From: Penium margaritaceum
Lineage: Eukaryota > Streptophyta > Zygnematophyceae > Desmidiales > Peniaceae
Direction of reading: 5' to 3'
NCBI GenBank assembly: GCA_023375785.1
Contig: SZWC01003917.1
Span: 45,290 to 109,289 of the forward strand
Length of the DNA: 64,000 nucleotides
In this document: piece by piece, positions 61,986-64,000 of the stretch
How the letters are laid out: every line of letters begins with the position of its first letter
How positions within the stretch are numbered: position 1 is the first letter of the stretch
Notes under the pieces: model-generated
What the model was told of the DNA's origin: nothing
The model's database searches: none
Seen by the model: only the letters and a program-made list of their open reading frames with translations
Program-made: the position numbers and the translations under genes

Positions 61986-62770
61986 CACAGGATCCAAAGC
62001 CGGGTCACAGAAACCAACGCCGGGTCACAAAAACCAATGCCATGTCACAAAAACCAAAGCCAGGTCACAGAAACCAAAGCCAGGTCAAAGAAAACAAAGC
62101 TGAGTCACAGAGGGTCCAAAGTCGGGTCACGGAAACCAAAGACGAGTCAAAGAAACAAAAACGGGGTCACAAAAACCAAAGCCGGGTCACTAAAACCAAA
62201 GCCGGATTGCAGAAGCCAAAGCTGGGTCACTTAAACCAAAGTTGGGTCACAAAAACCAAAGCCGGGTCACATAGGGTACAAAGACGGGTCACAGAAACCA
62301 AAGACGAGTCGCGGAAACCAAATCCGGGTCACATAAACCAAAGCCGGGTCACAAAAACCAAAGCCGGATTACAGAAACCAATGCCGGATAACGGAAACCA
62401 AAACCGGGTCACAACAACCAAAGCCAAGTCAAATAGGGTCCAAAGCAGGGTCACAGAAACCAAAGACGAGTCACAAAAACCTAATCCGGGTCAGAGAGAC
62501 CAAAGCTGGGTCACATAAACCAAAGCCGAAGTACAGAAACCAAAGCCGGTCACTGAAACCAAAGCCGGGTCAGAGAAACGAAAGCCGGGTCACCGAGGGT
62601 CCAAAGCCGAGTCACAGAAACCAAAGACGAGTCACAGAACCCAAAGCCGGATCACACAAACCAAAGCCGGGTCACGGAAACCAAAGCCGGATTACATAAA
62701 CCAAAGCCGGGTCACAAAAACAAATGCCGGGTCACATAATCCAAATACGGGTCACACAGGGTCCAAAGCT
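61986..62770. repeat. GAGGGTCC-marked higher-order block, copy 2
   Basis: Variant units lie near 61986, 62109, 62274, 62435, 62595 and 62757, again about 161 bp apart. The order of neighbouring variants (CCATGTCACAAAAACC, GGTCAAAGAAAAC, GTCGGGTCAC, GACGAGTCAAAG) matches 59100-59960. This supports a duplication several kilobases long inside the array. Confidence 0.75.
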
Positions 62771-64000
62771 GGGTCACATAAACCAAAGATGAGTCACATA
62801 AACCAAAGCCGGGTCACAGAAACCAAAGAAGGATCACAGAAACCAAAGCCGGATTACAAAAACCAAAGCCGGGTCACAAAAACCAAAGCCGGGTCACAGA
62901 AACCAGAACCGGGTCACAGAAACCAGAGCCGGGTAACAAAAACTAAAGCCGGTTCACAGAAACCATAGCCAGGTCAAAAAAACCAAAGCCGGGTTACAGA
63001 AACCAAAACCGGGTCACATAAACCAAAGCCGGGTCACACAAACCAAAGCCGGGTCACATAAAGCAAATCCGGGTCACACAAACCAAAGCCGGGTCACAGA
63101 AACCGAATCCGGGTCAAAGAAACCAAAGCCGGTCACAGAAACCAAAGCCGGGTCACAAAAACCAAAGCCGGGTCACGGAAACCAAAGCCGGGTCACAGAA
63201 ACCAAAGCCGGGTCACGGAAACCAAAGCCGGGTCACAGAAACCAAAGCCGGGTCACGGAAACCAAAGCCGGGTCACAGAAACCAAAGCCGGGTCACAGAA
63301 ACCAAAGCCGGGTCACACAAACCAAAGCCGGGTCACATAAAGCAAATCCGGGTCACACAAACCAAAGCCGGGTCACAGAAACCGAATCCGGGTCAAAGAA
63401 ACCAAAGCCGGTCACAGAAACCAAAGCCGGGTCACAAAAACCAAAGCCGGGTCACACAAACCAAAGCCAGGTCACAGAAAACCAAAGCCAGGTCACAAAA
63501 ACCAAAGCCAGGTGACAGAATCCAAAGCCGGATTACAGAAACAAGAACCAGGTCACAAAAACCAAAGCCATGTCACAAAAACCAAAGCGAAGTCACATAA
63601 ACCAAAGCCGGGTCATTGAAACCAAAGTCGGGTCAGAGAAACCAGAGCTGGGTCACATAATCCAAAGCCGGGTCACTGAAACCAAAGCCGGGTCATATAA
63701 ACCAAAGCCGGGTCATATAAACTAAAAGCCGGGTCTTAGAAACCAAATCTGGGTCACATAAACCAAAGCCAAGTCACATAAACCAAAGCCGGGTGACACA
63801 AACCAAAGCCGGGTCACACCAACCAAAGCCGGGTCACAGAAAACAAAGCCGGGACAAAGAAACCAAAGCTGGGTCATAGAAACCAAAGCCAGGTCACGGA
63901 AACCAAAGCCGGGTCACAGAAACCAAAACCGGGTCATAGAAACCAAAGCCGGGTCACATAAACAAAAGCCGGGTTACAGAAACCAAAGCCGGGTCACAGA

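Larger units (their letters stand above)
52431..64000. repeat. 20-bp minisatellite array (11.6 kb, open at the window end)
   Basis: Tandem units of CCAAAGCCGGGTCACAGAAA (20 bp), roughly 575 copies. Frequent variants have CACATAAA, CACAAAAA, CACACAAA or CCAGGTCAC. A distinct unit type, GAGGGTCCAAAG, recurs in clusters. Since 20 is not a multiple of three, translated frames cycle every 60 bp (NQSRVTETKAGSHKPKPGH), and such peptides in several frames are artefacts. There is no spacer-like unique sequence and no other element inside. The subdivisions with higher-order periods are listed separately. Confidence 0.94.

Noticed and set aside
53466-62518. Lys/Ser-rich frames (NQSRVTETKAGSHKPKPGH type) in the 20-bp array
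   Set aside because: The same peptide appears in multiple overlapping frames because three 20-bp units make 60 bp. Indels end the frames at random. No coding signal.
52431-64000. Telomeric repeat
   Set aside because: The 20-bp unit contains no TTAGGG/TTTAGGG-type tract. Subtelomeric position remains possible but is not shown.

Overview
This window is almost entirely satellite and minisatellite DNA from a eukaryotic nuclear genome. No intact gene is visible. The only convincing protein homology is the 3' part of a hAT-superfamily transposase gene, broken by one in-frame stop. That, the absence of any bacterial gene organisation and the tandem-repeat architecture point to a centromeric, pericentromeric, subtelomeric or other heterochromatic region. 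The species cannot be named. A land plant is my weak guess, because the transposase C-terminus resembles plant-type hAT (DUF659-associated) proteins.

Layout. (1) 1-22228: a satellite of about 191-bp monomers in one orientation ('forward arm'). Five monomer classes (here M1-M5) repeat in the order M1-M2-M3-M4-M5, a higher-order repeat (HOR) of about 954 bp like that of primate alpha satellite. The arm is interrupted by an unclassified element of about 510-520 bp at 2090, 14089, 17035 (runs into an N gap) and 22229 (first ~108 bp only). (2) 22337-28203: an island of unrelated DNA. It holds an 18-bp minisatellite, then a 21-bp minisatellite, then a second 21-bp minisatellite that flanks a truncated hAT transposase fragment (26384-27505) and its 3' flank on both sides. 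(3) 28206-52430: the same 191-bp satellite in the opposite orientation ('reverse arm'), with the same HOR and two inverted copies of the same element (40490-41007, 47315-47832). (4) 52431-64000: an 11.6-kb array of a 20-bp minisatellite with nested higher-order structure, including 22 copies of a 79-bp unit and about 4.7 copies of a 221-bp unit. It continues past the window end.

How the parts relate. The element copies carry the same modified satellite monomers on their flanks (M6 on one side, M7/M8 on the other). They therefore spread by co-amplification with the satellite rather than by independent insertion. The element contains a tRNA-like segment with A- and B-box-like sequences and poly-G tracts; one assembly gap begins inside such a tract and a single N lies next to another. 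The satellite shows frequent events of exactly one to three monomers (duplications, deletions, hybrid monomers), as expected from unequal exchange. The many ~60-100-residue open frames, and the long ones over the minisatellites, are products of repeat periodicity and not genes. Satellite boundaries were placed by eye, to within a few bases. Monomer-class assignments come from diagnostic words, not from computed alignment.
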